A DNA stretch of 64,000 nucleotides from Wyeomyia smithii (GCF_029784165.1 NC_073696.1:185296998-185360997); one strand, 5' to 3'; shown: positions 22,691 through 35,751, counted from the stretch's first letter. The notes: generated by a model from the sequence alone, not told the origin. Numbers and translations are program-made.

Positions 22691-23900
22691 GTGGGGTCTA
22701 TTTTATTCCTGTAGGTGCACTTGGCACCGATGGTATTATATATATTATATAGCCGTTTACCAGCCGTTTATGAAACCAATTCTATTTCATACCGACGATA
22801 TCATCCACAAAGCCAAGGAGCATATGGCACTTCTAGATAACGGTACCGCTTCTTTGCAGGTCAGCTCTCCGTTATGCACCCTCCAAGGTAATGTAAAACA
22901 ATAGGTTCGTGAGCCCGTCACCTTGCTTCAGACCGTCCTACATCACGAACGGGTCCAAAATTTCGCATTCTATGCAGACGCATAATGAAAAACCGTCAAA
23001 AGTCAAAAGGTGCCACGGATTAGCTTAACCAGTTTTATTGGGAAACCGTATTTAAGCATAATGGGCCATTACTTGTTGCGTTTAACTGAATCGTATACCA
23101 CCTTGAAGTATTTAAACAGATGATGGGTCTGCAAGTTCACTTCTCTGAACTTGTCAAAGATTTCACGCAAGGTGAACATTTGATCTGTTGTTGACCGCCC
23201 TTCCCAGAAACCGCACAGGTACTCGCCAAAACAGACTTCCTGCAATGGCCTCAGGTTGTGAAACAAGATGCGGGGGAGAAACTTGTAAGCGGAATTGAGG
23301 AGTGTTCTGCCTCGATAATTACTGCAATCGAGTGGGTGGCCCTTTATATAGACTGGATTAATGAGTCCGTCCAACAAGTCCGCTGGTAGTTTCTCTTCGG
23401 CCTAAACATTTGTGATGAGCCGATGGATTGTACGCAACAGCTGTGTAATTCTGACTTTGAAAATTTGGGAAGCCATCCTCTCCAACTGTTTTGTGGTTTT
23501 TTACCTCTTTAGAAGTCTTCTGACCTCGAGCAAGTTTTTAGCATCCACAGCTTGTTCGTCCATCTCTGTTTCTCTCTTGTTTCTGTGTGTTCTCTTCGGT
23601 ATTCAAGAACACTCCAAAATGTTTTTTTCAACGCATGGCCATAGGTCTCATCAGTTATTAGGTTCCTTTTCACGTCGATGCACATAAAAGTGATAGGCAC
23701 AGTCCGGTTGTTAATTTCGTTCACCACTTCATGTAAACTTCTCGTGTCGTGCCTGAAGAAGCGAACCTCAGCCTTCGCAAGATATCGTTTGCAGTGCTCG
23801 TGTTTCTTGCGTGGATGGAGTTTCTTACCGGCAGCTCTAGTCTCTCGATGTCGATGTCGATCAGATTGAAGGTGATGAAACCGAGGTGGTCAAATGATTC
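22691..23900 (-). mobile_element. LINE8: RTE-like linker and RT fragment
   Basis: 23377-23069 reads 'DGLINPVYIKGHPLDCSNYRGRTLLNSAYKFLPRILFHNLRPLQ', then 'CGFWEGRSTTDQMFTLREIFDKFREVNLQTHHLFKYFKVVYDSVKRNK'. These are RT motifs 1 to A, with the motif A aspartate replaced ('FKYFKVVYDSV', usually F-I-DF). 23727-23509 ('LITDET...') is the preceding linker. 23060-22690 continues past motif A with stops. The LINE6/LINE8 border is near 22690-22740 and is uncertain. Confidence 0.75.
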
Positions 23901-24265
23901 TTATACCTGAGCTCACTTGCAACCACCGATAACGATATCAGCAGAAAAATCCATCGACGTATTGTAACAGAAAATTACTTGACTTTGAAGGATGTTCTGA
24001 TAGAGCAGAATTTGCTGTCGCTCAAAGTTGACCTACTGCTTATGCCAATAGTCATCTTCGTTCACAAGATCTGGACTATGATGGGAAGGGCCTACGTTCC
24101 TTTGTGGATTTCTAACGAAAGGTGTTGCGTAACATTTTCGGTGGAACTTGGAGTTTTAGGAGTCCACACCGCTAAAACTGGTAGATTTCGGTGAGCTGAT
24201 TATGTCATCAGGATGTCGGTCGGCAAGCCGGTAAAGATGGCTCTTGAAACCAATACGTCATGGAC
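23890..24265 (+). pseudogene. LINE9: RTE-like ORF2 C-terminal fragment, plus strand
   Basis: Across shifting frames the plus strand reads 'DNDISREIHRRIVTEN', a degraded 'LYKTLILPV..YGH..WTM' segment, 'VLRNIFGGTWS' and 'ADYVIRMSVGKPVKMA'. This is the C-terminal landmark order of the group (compare 'DNEVSREVKRRIAAAN' in LINE5 and 'AGHVTRMS' in LINE7). It lies in opposite orientation to the adjacent LINE8, so it is a separate insertion. Confidence 0.7.
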
Positions 24266-26965
24266 CAGATGGTTGAGTGCGCGCTGAGAAAGGTGAAATT
24301 AATAGCACTTAAGAATGCAAGTCTTATTGTTTGTATACATTTTATCTTCGCTTTATCTAATCTTCATTTTTGAAACAATTTGCACCATGCTGCGTCTAGC
24401 CTCATTGAACAGACAGCGATCATTGTTTTTTAATCAGTTCAATTGATCTAGGACATATCCTAGCCGACGTCAGAAAATTTTTTGGCAAAAAATCTATAAG
24501 ATGATGGCTTCCATCGTAATAGACAGTAAAGTAGGTGGTACCATTCCTTTATTGAAGTAGCATATCTTATACAATGGCACGAAAGATCGAACTTTTTGTT
24601 ACTTGAGAGCGCATAAAGTGTGTATACGAGTAAGAATCATGGGCAAATGCTTTTACTACAATTGAACAAACAAAATAAATGGCAACACATCCACTTTTGG
24701 GAAATTAATTTGAAAACAGCGTACGATTCAGTTGAGCGAAAATATTTTTGATCATATTAAAGCTAATACTATCCTCCCCACTTTTATTGTTTCCCCATCT
24801 TGAACCAGGATAGCGGGTGAGATATATGAAGTTAGAAAGCTCAAGCTCTCATATTTACTCTACTGTGTTTCTATATGACAAGTAAGAGCGCGTAGGTGTA
24901 GTACTAGTATGAGGGAGTCACACATTGGAACATCAATGTAATTTTTGCTCGTTGTTTCAGTGGATAACTAATTCATAAATTAAGAATAAACTTTCATTTA
25001 ATATTCAGCTATGGCCTTGTTAACGAACAGTTAAAAGTTTTCGTTTATTTTTCCATATGGCGTGGACAATATAATTTTTTAAGGTTTATTTCCTTGCGTC
25101 GCCAAAACATTTTCACACCATACCATTGAGCACAGCGTTTGCTGGTTTGGAAATTCTGCGACCCAAACGGGCACCGTAACGTCAATCCTAATTACGTTAG
25201 ATAGAAATTTACAATCGACACTCGTCTGTGTGTTTAGGCAACGAGTCCCGGGCTCCGCGTCCTGCGCTGAAAATTGCGACTCTAACAAGGCAGTTAGCAG
25301 CGAACCAGGACAAGCGTGCTCCGGGACTGGTAAAGCGCCCCAACGACGACACCGGGTGAGTGCCGGTTAACTGTACCTCATTTGCATGTGGAATTGCTGA
25401 TATGGCAAATACGGTGGTCTAAAGTTCGGTTCTAACACGACCGACTGTTTGAAAAGTTTCCCACGCTCTAGGAGGAAGCCACAATGTGTGTTTGTGCCTT
25501 CATGTACAGAGATTAAACCAATTTTGGTGTGTTATGTGCAGCATGTGCTCGACAGTACAGAGATGAAATGCTGTTTTCTGATGACCTGCGTTCGAGCTTT
25601 GATCAAGTGAGATTATCTGCTTCGAGAAGATTACCGGTTCGAACAGGTACACGAACTCACGAACATTTCTTGTCGATGTCATTTTGTGGCCGTCGTAATG
25701 ATTCTGTTTTTTTTTTTTCGATTGAACTGGATTGTTATTCTTTAGGTAGTTAAAAAAATTCTTTTTATATTCTTTATATAATAATTATAAATACTGGCAT
25801 AACCTATCAATTGTGTTTTTCTTTTTTTTAGGTAAGTTACACATCCACTTATTCAACTGTTGAACATCATGGTATATGAACTTTGTCATCCTTGAACTGG
25901 TAGGTGGAAATTGCCTTTGTAGGAACTTTTTGCAGCATTTTCGCATAATTATTATCTAGGCACATAGGCGTTGCCAGTTGATGATAAAAATATATTGTAC
26001 AATACAGTGAAGGATGGTGAGTAAACATTACACAAAAGAAGGCGCAAGATTTATTGGAATCGGTCAACGCCGTTCTCTGCGTGGCTTGACAATGTACATG
26101 TGCTATTCCATATTCCGGGTAAACATACACCGGATTCAAAAGACTAAAACTAAGCGAAATCGTGAGTAACGGAAGAAGCAAATGTGTGTCTGTGTATATG
26201 TGTTTTCCTTAAAAAAAAAACAAAAACAAACATGACTTCCGAGACACTGTCGATCAGAGGAGAAAAAAGTACGATACACACAAAGGAAAACGGAAACGGC
26301 TGTAGGGTGTTTGGAAAAATATGACAAAAATAATTTTCACCCTTGTTTTTTTACTCTCTTTCTCTGTGTGGTCGTGAAAATGGGAAGCTAACTGCTGATT
26401 TTCGTTGCGTGTATCCGCTATCATATGCCCTGCTGTGTCCCGTTCCACGTCCCAGCATTCTTCACCTCTCCACAGTGAGTGAGGAAGTAGTTTGGATAAG
26501 TTTGGCTTTTGGTCTCTGATTTATGCCTGGCACATGAGATTTGTTAGCCAAGCGTCACTGGAATTTTGGCACATTTTTTCAGCTGTCGTTATGCCGAACT
26601 CTGTTGTAGTTGCTAATGCAAGCTGGGAGCAGTGTTCGCTCCAATCGAACTTTTACGATGGGCACAAAGAAAAGCTGTCATAAACGGATTGTGAGATTTA
26701 TTATTGTTTTGCTTTTGACGTTGGACTAACGTCTATATCGAAGTTAGGCACCTGAATTTGAAAATCTAGTAATTCAACCGGGGAAAACCAGGGAAAAGTG
26801 GTCAGGTTTTGAGCGCTTATACATCAGTCATTTCTTTTCAGAATTTCGAGGTTTTGGCATCAACCGATCAGAAATTCTTTTACGGTTGAATTTATGTAAC
26901 AAAAATAACCTATTTCTCGAGATACACTATTGAAAAATTGATAAATCACATCGATTGTCTAAATC
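24266..26965. other. unassigned; GC-rich block with splice-donor-like end
   Basis: 25180-25345 is unusually GC-rich for the window and ends in ACACCGGGTGAGTGCCGG, which contains a good splice-donor consensus (GGTGAGT at 25344-25350). Two frames stay open through the block, without a start codon or recognisable domain. It could be a 5' exon or untranslated exon of a host gene. The rest is AT-rich, and nothing else was recognised. Confidence 0.3.
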
Positions 26966-26969
26966 ATAC

Positions 26970-27360
26970 CGAGCAACCAATCACCACCTCTCTTCACAAG
27001 CACAGTCGACACTAACGGATACAACCGATCTGACTTTGTAAACAGTCTCACAGCTTTCAACCAATAACGAGCTCGCTTTCGGTAGCTGCAACAGGTGTTT
27101 CAACACCGTTTTAAAATGTTTCTTTTATCATTACCACTGAACAGATTCTAAACACCAATGGCTTGATTGATAGGGGAAATATTGCGCAAGATTGTCATAT
27201 AATAATTTAAATATGTTTTCGATACTAAACTAGTTAAAAGTTGTGTTAAAAGTCGTGCACATTCAACCAATCACAAGCTCGCTTCTTGTTTGCTCGCGGA
27301 TGGATTTTTGCTTTGGGCTATATAATAGCCTGTGTCGTCTCATAGCAGTCATCAGTTAAC
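26970..27360 (+). promoter_or_regulatory. promoter-like module: three CCAAT boxes, TATA, initiator
   Basis: CAACCAATCA-type motifs occur near 26973, 27059 and 27264. The last two are followed by 'a(c)gagctcgctt' or 'caagctcgctt'. TATATAA at 27319-27325 is followed 33 bp later by TCAGT (27352-27356), a normal TATA-to-initiator distance in insects. The transcribed side (27360-27610) is GC-rich with CAG/CGG triplets but has no long frame. It may drive a host transcript or be the promoter part of a repeat. A segment downstream (27555-27610) recurs inverted at the right window end, which favours a repeat. Confidence 0.4.
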
Positions 27361-27639
27361 ATGTGAAAGGCCACCAGGCCGGTCTTGTATAATCAGCAGC
27401 GGTGGCTGATTCCAGCGGCCAAACTGAGCTGCAGCAGAACCAGAGCGGTGGTATCAGGCAGCAGCGGCGGAGGTAGTGGGAAGCTGCATTTCTTCATTCA
27501 GTTCGGTGCTCCTTCGATCTGAGTTGGACCCCACCAGCGGTAATCCAATTCAGATATCGTTGGGTGAAAACGTTGGGTGTGTGTGCAGTGTGCACATATA
27601 GCGTATGTGCATCTGTATTGCTATGACATTTGCGATGAT

Positions 27640-27990
27640 AGGGATGGCGCTGTTGCGTGTGTATGGCTAGCTATAGCGTGTGTAAGACACTAGCATGTGT
27701 AGCATATTATGGCTATTGCGTGTATATCTTCAGCGTGTGTACGGATAGTTATAGCTTGTGTGTGGATAGCTGCTGCGTGTGTAATGATTAGTTATAGCGT
27801 ATGTATGGATAGTAATAGCACATGGTTGGATAGCTTATGCGTGTGTATAGATAGTTGTATCGGATGTATGGAAAGGAATAGCGTGTGTATGGATAGCTAT
27901 AGCTACAGCGTGTGTATGAATAGTTTTAACGCGTGTTTAGATAGTTATAGCATGTGTGTGAATAACTATAGCGGGTGTTTATCGAAGATT
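27640..27990 (+). repeat. 21-bp minisatellite (AGCGTGTGTATGGATAGTTAT)n
   Basis: About 15 diverged copies of a 21-bp unit. Because 21 is a multiple of three, the plus strand shows a 104-codon frame with a seven-residue repeat of the type SVCMDSY. I regard that frame as a consequence of the repeat, not as a gene. The repeat starts directly after the promoter-like module region. Confidence 0.85.
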
Positions 27991-28021
27991 ATTATTGTCA
28001 TTGAAAATATTAAAACGTCTT

Positions 28022-30539
28022 AACGAACACAGTTGTGAATTTGATTTTACAGCAGCGATTTTAACTTCTTCAGCCAGTCTTTATTCATCGAGGAAAAATT
28101 ACTACCTATGAATGATCAACACTTATTTACTAGAAATTTGATTTAGATCAAAACGGGTTCTTTTGAGTATCATAAGTTATTGGTAAAAAGAGTTGCAAGT
28201 TTTCTCAATGAGCATTCATTAAATTTTCGTTTTTGTTTCTCGGTGCGCGGTTTTGGTTTTGTTTCTCGCACACAGAGAAAGAAACAAACTTGTCGCTATC
28301 GTGAAAAATAACAAAACAATTAGAAATGCTCTAAATAACAACTGAAGAAGTTAATATATTTTCCTGTCACTCGCCCAAACCTTGATAACAACTACCGAAA
28401 AACGTGTGATTGAGCTCTTGCTATATTGAGTTATTGAACCAAACGTTTTTTTTTTTCAAATACATGAAGTTATATGCTGGGCTGGAACTAACCTAGCATG
28501 AGTTTTATCGATTAAATGTCAAACAATTTTCAAATTTAAAATTTTCGGTTGAATCGTTCTGGGCTCCAATTTCAGATAGTTTCGTAAAGTTTGCTTTTTG
28601 CTTAGATAGGAAAATTTTACCAATTCGCTCAATTAAATGATTGTCTTGATAGTGCAGCAAACAAAGGGTTGATTCGAATATGTATGAAATGACAGCGATT
28701 AAATAGAAGATATCCATTCTTTTAGTATATATTATTATTTATAACGTTTTAACGTCTCAGCATCCAGAAATGCACTGTTAGATAAAATTGCAGCAAATAC
28801 TAGAGTTGCAATTCTCTCTATTATTTGTTTTAATGGAATATAAGAATACCGTAGTCCAACGTCATGCGGTCGTGTCTTGAATACCACCCTCCTACTTTTT
28901 TTTTTATCATATATGTCAATGTTAGCACCTAGTGTAAGCAACGGTGGTTCTTATTTCTTTTCTTGTACGGGGCATTAGGCGGATTATATTGTTCGAAGCT
29001 TCAATATATTTTTTGTGTGTGTTCTGCATCGGTTTTGATATTCGTGACATTGACGTGGTTTTTGTTGTTCCATTTAATTGATATAACATAAGAGAGAAAT
29101 AAATCTTCTTTAGTTCAGTATATTTTGCTTGCTCACTATTAAAGAAAACCTTTTCCTTAGCTTTTCATCAAGCAGATTTTACTGTATCAAATATATATTT
29201 TGGGAGAAAAAACAAGCGGAGCGAAATTTTCCATTGACATTAGACGGAAAAAGCTTATACAGTTTAAGTGTTCTCAAATTGAATCTAAACTGGTGCGAAC
29301 ATGAATGCTAAAAATAATCTCGAAACTACACGAAACCTAAAAATAAATAAATATGCATCCCCAGAGTCGATGGTGGCATCGAAATTCTAAACAACTATGT
29401 AAATATGTACCTTTTCAACACTGTCGAAAGAGACACTGTGTCTCAGATGTTACAACTTACTACACCAAAGTAGCACATTGCGGTGCTTTCATGTTAATGC
29501 AAACCGAACCAAAAATCAATACCTCCCGGGTTTAATTAGCAAACGGTACTTTGCGAATTCTTACTTTTGACACTGTATGCAATGACTAGAAATTAATGAA
29601 TAAAATCTGAATATAGGAACAGACCGAACAGAAACACTTTACAATAGTTTCACCGTTCAAAATTTCAAGTATTGTTGTTAAATTGTAATCAATTACGCAC
29701 TCTGAGCATTCAAAAGCTTATGTTTCAACCTATTTTTCAAAACTTGCGTAAGCCATGAATAAAATCGTACATATTTTCGGACTGAAATTTGTGCGTATTA
29801 TGAAACTAAAATTATACTCGCAGACCCGGCAAACTCACGTTCTTTTTTTATGTAAATAATTTTTCACATTCACGATTCTAAATATTTCTTATTATTTTTC
29901 AAATGTTTGTGGCTTTTCGCGTATTATTAAAGTAGCAAGCCACATATACCTAATTGATGATGAGAAAAGTCATTGCAGATGCATGTCGAATCGGACATTG
30001 AAAACGTTCAAACTCAAAAAGCCTATTATTTTAAACAGTTTGTGTTCTCGGAATGAATGAAATTTGACTTCAAGTAACGTCGCTTGAATTGTATTGGTTT
30101 TGATGTTTTACGACCAATTTTGTTCGATTATATAAGAGCATTAGCATGGTGCTAGCATTTCCAACTTTTAGCCGTTACTCATGCGATAGCAGATCTCTGG
30201 AGAACTTCTTTTTGATTATTAATACAATCTACTGATTTATTCATATAATCTACTGATTTCTAGGAATTTCATTCCGAATAATAAAACTCATATCGTCCTT
30301 GTTTCTCGCCACCACGATCAAACGTACACATGATTCACATGATTGTGGACGATATTTGGAAACACATATGAATAAGTCCGTTTTTCGTCGTCATTACACA
30401 GCAAATTTTTTATGAGAACGAAATCAATCTGTTCAAAACCTCAACTGGGTCTTTTCCATTGTAACTCGCTAACAATTGTTTCGAGAAAATCTTGCAGTGA
30501 AATGCTGGAACTGACACGTCAAAGAGATAATTTTCCCTT
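28022..30539. other. unassigned; isolated TATA-like site
   Basis: AT-rich. Near 30110-30145 'acgaccaattttgttcgattatataagagc' combines a CCAAT and a TATATAAG, but no downstream gene is visible. Short frames of 60-70 codons carry no recognisable domain. Confidence 0.4.
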
Positions 30540-30543
30540 CATA

Positions 30544-30801
30544 CTGCCGTGAGATGACAAAGTGACGTAAGTGCCACTTTCTCGAATTTGAGTTTTCCAT
30601 GCCAATTTGTTCATCATTCGAAGACCTATCTTTTGGTACCTTCCTTTTCGTTGTTACTTATTCATACGTTGTATAGAATCAAAAAAACAAAGTGACGTTG
30701 GCATACATTTCCATACAAAAGTGACGAAGAATTCTTTCGTTTCTAGGCCGTACTGAAAAACTGATCACTTGGATCTACGTCACAATGTCATCTCACGGCA
30801 G
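30544..30801. mobile_element. 258-bp MITE, CTGCCGTGAGATGACA termini, CATA flanks
   Basis: CTGCCGTGAGATGACAAAGT at the left matches the reverse complement of the right end (CTGCCGTGAGATGACATTGT) at 18 of 20 positions, and 'gacgta' follows in both. CATA flanks the element on both sides (30540-30543, 30802-30805). The asymmetric C before ATA on both sides favours a 4-bp duplication over a TA duplication. It is non-coding. Confidence 0.9.
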
Positions 30802-30805
30802 CATA

Positions 30806-31204
30806 CCTTTGATCTTCAAAAGTTTCTTTTTCAGTATTAGGGTTCTGTAAAAAAAAAAATTCGGGGTGACAATGGCATGTGAAAAATTTGATCTTCGAAT
30901 TTCGTTTAGTAGTAGGACACAAAGGTTTAATCTTCTCGCAAAAGTTGCCTTGCGAAATTGCAGCTCAATCGGATTTCGTGATGTGAAGCCCCAAAGCGGC
31001 GAATATAGTTCATGAAATTACCGAAACAAAATTCATTTTTGAAGCCAAATGCATAAAAATTTTAAAACAATTGCTGTCTTCATTTATTTTTTTAATTCAA
31101 CCTTCTGGGAGAGTCTTCTAGCTCGAAAACTTAGTGACTCTCCGAGAGTCGAGTTTAAACAAGAATTAGGGACAGCCAGATCTCGACGATTCATGTATTT
31201 CTAA
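30806..31204. other. no recognisable gene
   Basis: 'gaaattgcagctcaatcggatttcgtgatgtgaag' near 30954-30988 looks like part of a dispersed repeat, but no second copy was found in this window. No coding signal was seen. Confidence 0.4.
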
Positions 31205-31214
31205 GATATTCGGC

Positions 31215-31300
31215 AGAGAGCTTCGTAGCCGCAAGGTTACAGAGTCCGCTTTGATAAGCGAGTGGTCGTGGGTTCGAATCTCAGTAGAATCAGGCCATTT
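31215..31300 (+). repeat. tRNA-derived SINE head (pol III A and B boxes)
   Basis: TAGCCGCAAGG (about 31226) approximates an A box. GGTTCGAATCT (31271-31281) matches the B box consensus at 10 of 11 bases. The spacing of 45 bp is that of a tRNA gene. The flanks do not fold into a full cloverleaf, so a SINE head is more likely than a tRNA gene. It leads into the tandem repeats at 31375-31870. Confidence 0.6.
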
Positions 31301-31374
31301 GGTTGTCGAAGGACTTTAACATGGGTTCATTCTCAGGCTCTCTACTACATGCCCTTCCTTCAAGCTGAATTCTA

Positions 31375-31875
31375 TAGTATTCTTGCTGACTTTCATGCTA
31401 ACAAAAAAGTCCCTCTTATAATAAAAGTGTTCTGAGTAACGTATAATAGTTCTCTTCAGAGAATTGTAATTATGACGCGGTCTTGGCTGGAGGAACGAGG
31501 TTTCAATACGACTCCTTCCTCTTGGCAAAAATATAAGTCCTATTTATAATAAACCTGACCAGAGGTGAAGGTGAGTGCCTCTCCAGGGAATTGTGATTGT
31601 GACGCGGTGTTGGTAGGAGAAACTAGGTTCGATAAGACTCCTTCCTCTTGACAAAATAAGGCCTTCTTATAATAAAACTGATTTCAGAAATATTTACCCT
31701 CTACAGGGAATTGCAATTGGCGATATTGGCACGAGGAACGAGGTTTCGATAAGACTCCTTCCTCTCGACATAATAAGTCCCTCTCAGAATAAACCTGGCC
31801 AGAGAGGAACGTTAGGTGTAGCCTTGGTTCAGGGAATTGTAATTCGGCGATATTGGTAGGATAGAAAAGAGGCTC
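31375..31875 (+). repeat. four ~125-bp tandem units after a tRNA-like head
   Basis: 'agggaattgtaatt' recurs near 31457, 31587, 31707 and 31833. Each copy is followed by 'gacgcgg/cgatattgg', 'aggaacgaggtttcgataagactccttcctc' and 'aagtccctcttataataaacctg'. The period is 120-130 bp. The units are non-coding. Their position after pol III boxes suggests one composite SINE-like element, but independent origin is possible. Confidence 0.8.
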
Positions 31876-31930
31876 GGTATAGTAGAGCAGTAAGCTTGAA
31901 ATGAAAGGGTAAACTCTCACACACAAGCAT

Positions 31931-32681
<751 letters not shown>

Positions 32682-32984
32682 TACAAATGAAGGTTACATC
32701 GAACGTCTGTCTATCTGTGGGAATGAAATTTGGTGACTATTTCTCATCTGGGAAAGAGAATGATGCATGGTTGTGTTGTAGTCTTGAGTGGGAACTTTTT
32801 TTCGGAAAGACGAAATTTTAACGCTTAACGAATTACGAATACGGCCCATTACTGTTTACGTCTTACGATTAACAACGATTTGAATGTTTTTTTTTTCAAT
32901 TGACTTTTATTGAACTACGCAACGGTATGTTTAAACAGCTCGTGCGTTGCACGGTGAGCGGTATCGCTGATGATAGTAGGAAGA

Positions 32985-34077
32985 CACACTGGACCAGTCT
33001 GTGTTGGACTCATTATTGTTTCCGTCTTGCTTCACTGTTTATCGCTGCGACAGAGGCATTTCCAACAGTGATAAAAAATCTGGAGGAGGTGTTCTAGTTG
33101 CTGTCCACAATCGTTTCGTAAGCACCGAACATGCAAAAGCGGAAAAGAACGAAGTGATTTACGTGAAATTATAAAAAACGGTCAATGGAGCACTGTATCT
33201 GTGCTGTGCACTGTATCTGTGTGGTTATATTCCACCTACCTCTAGTATTGACCGCTACCGGTCGTTTGGTCTATTTATTGACTCTATTGTCGAGTGCGCT
33301 GGCGTTGGTAACGAAATAGTTGTTGTTGGCGATATGAACCTACCGAATTTGAAATGGAATCAGTCTTACTGTGATTCGAATAACCATTTTTACTTACCCG
33401 ATCAAGTCAGCTCACAGCGCGAAATAGTCATTGTTGATGGTTTTCTATCGGCTGGCCTAATGCAAATTGGCAATCTTCCTAACAATAACAACTGCTTCCT
33501 TGACCTGATATTCACTACCGATACTGACATTTGTCAACTATCATTAACGGATCCATTGATAAGGAACGAAACTCACCATAATGCGATGTTATTAACAGTC
33601 AGCGTAAGTAAAACGGACGAATGCGAATCGGGGGTGTTCAAAAAGCATTTGAACTTACAAGCAATGGATATCGATAGGGTGCGGAATGAATTTGCGAACG
33701 TTATATGGGACGATATTTTCTTTAACTTTTTAAAATCATTAGACGTTTTGAATGTTGATTGGTACGAGGTGGCCATCGAACATGCAACTGATTATAACTC
33801 ATTGCTGTTTTATTTCACTGTTTTTGATACATTTTCTCGTCACGCTCCAATGGTGACAAAACAACGAAGATTATCGCATAAATATCCTGAATGGTTCACG
33901 CCTGCGATTGTTAACCTAATGAAAGAGAAAAGAAGTGCTTTGAAACGAATGCGTCGCGCTGCGTCTCATGAAAATGTATCAAACTACAAAGAAGTACTGC
34001 GTACGTTTAAAGCGGTCCACAAGGAAGCGTATCAGGTCTATATATCCGATATTCAAAACAGCTTGAAAAGTAGGTAA
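32985..34077 (+). pseudogene. LINE3 endonuclease end and linker
   Basis: Before 33334 the frames give 'YRCDR', 'SDKKSGGGVLVAVHNRF' and 'CGYIPP', with a stop near 33173. From 33334 an open frame reads 'GDMNLPNLKW' (the GDFN motif with Met for Phe), 'NCFLDLIFTT', '..ETHHNAMLLTV', then the linker 'YPEWFTPAIVNLMKEKRSALKRMRR'. This is the C-terminal half of an AP-type endonuclease followed by the linker that precedes RT. The ATG at 33334 is internal, not a true start. Confidence 0.9.
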
Positions 34078-35738
34078 CCCAAAATCGTTCTGGACATTTA
34101 TAAAAGGCAGGCGACAGAATGTTGGTGTCCCGGAAATCGTGAAATACAATGGTGTCGCTTCTACTGATGATCAATCATCGTCGGATCTTTTTGCGACGTA
34201 CTTTAAAAGCGTGTTTACTGAGAATACCGACGGAAGTACCAATGTTTAATGATGGAGTAACATATCAGCTGTCGCACAATAGCGTGGAGAGTAGTATTCG
34301 AGAACTAGACACGAGAAAGTCCACTGGCCCAGATCAATTATCGAACCAACTTTTAAAACAGTTTCAGCAGGAATTTGTAAGACCTCTTACATGGCTATTT
34401 AACTCCTCGCTTGCTTCCGGTCATTTTCCGTCAATTTGGAAAATATCGCAAATTACGCCGGTGCATAAAAAAGGTTCACGCTATACAATGCAATACAATC
34501 ACCTGTCCCGAAGCTTTTCGAATCACTAGTGTATAAAAAGCTTTATGAAACAATCGCTAATCAGATTTCTCCAGTGCAGCATGGATTTCTGGAAAACAAA
34601 TCCATTGTTACAAAACCTTTGTGAGTTTACCGCTTTAGTTATGGACTACATCTGCAAAGGGTTTCAAGTTGAGCCTTCGACGCTGTTAGCATTGATAGTA
34701 TATTAAGGGCAGTATCAGATGCAGGGATTCGTGGCTCGCTCTTTAATTGGCTCAAGAGTGCAGTTTGTGAAGATCCGGAGAAGTAAATCGAATTCATTTA
34801 TTGTCCACTTAAGAGTACCACAAGGCAGTCATCTAGGCCCATTGCTGTTTGTGCTTTTGATGAATAAACTACCTGATGTGATCTGCCATGCAATCGTTTT
34901 GATTTACGCAGATGATGTGAAAATGTTTCTACCTATTCAACATAATGACGACTGCCAAAGATTGCAGAGTGATTAAGAAATTTTCGGGAGATTCTGTGAC
35001 AGTTGTGGACTACATGTGAACGCAAACAAATGCTCAGTACTGACATTTACTAGGAGAGCTCACCCCGTATTGTACAATTATGCCTATTCAGGTAATGTTG
35101 TACCACGTGCTGAATATGTTCGCGATTTAGGCGTAACCTTCGACTGTACACTGTCTTTCACGAACACATTGAAAATGTTATCGTGGATAGCTTGAAACTT
35201 TTTTCTCTCGTCAGAAGGTATAGCCGAGACCTAGATGATCCTCACGCAATTCTAGCAATCTACAAAGGACTTGTTAGAAGCAAACTCGATTTCGCAAGTG
35301 TCGTTTGGCGGCCTTACTACGTAACTCACATTGAGCGAATCGGAGCAGTCCAGAAAAAATTCGTTAAGTTTGGTCTTAGGAATCTCGGGTGGAATGGAGA
35401 ATAACTACCTCCTTATCAGGACTTATGCTCTCTGGTGAACCTTGACACGATAAACTCACGACACATGATAAACGACATCGTCTTTTTTACGAACATTTTA
35501 TCCGGATGCACTGACAGCCAATTTCTTGCTGAAAGATTAATTTTTAACAACAGTCAAGTCACGCTTCAACAACGTAGAACGTTTGACCCTCCTTTCCGAT
35601 CCAGGAATTATTCGCAGAACGAGCCAACTACTCGGTTTATGAATACCTTCAACTCTCTGCAGCAGATCATCAGTACTCATTGACATGAGTACATCAGTGT
35701 TAAAACATAAGCTTAGTTTATACTTTAAAGGACAACTA
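34078..35738 (+). pseudogene. LINE3 reverse transcriptase and C-terminal region, frameshifted
   Basis: 34149-34529 holds 'IRELDTRKSTGPDQLSNQLL', 'SIWKISQITPVHKKGS'. 34530-34720 is decayed and motif A is lost by deletion. 34719-34976 holds 'VPQGSHLGPLLF' and intact 'IYADDVKMF'. 35183-35404 holds 'LVRSKLDFASVVWRPYY', 'VQKKFVKFGLRNLGW'. 35435-35740 holds 'DTINSRHMINDIVFFTNILSG', 'FDPPFRSRNYSQNEPTTRFMN'. At least four frame breaks make it non-functional. Confidence 0.9.
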
Positions 35739-35751
35739 TACACTAAAGTCG

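Noticed and set aside
27709..28023. 104-codon plus-strand frame with a cysteine-containing seven-residue repeat
   Set aside because: It follows directly from the 21-bp minisatellite. There is no domain or conserved start.
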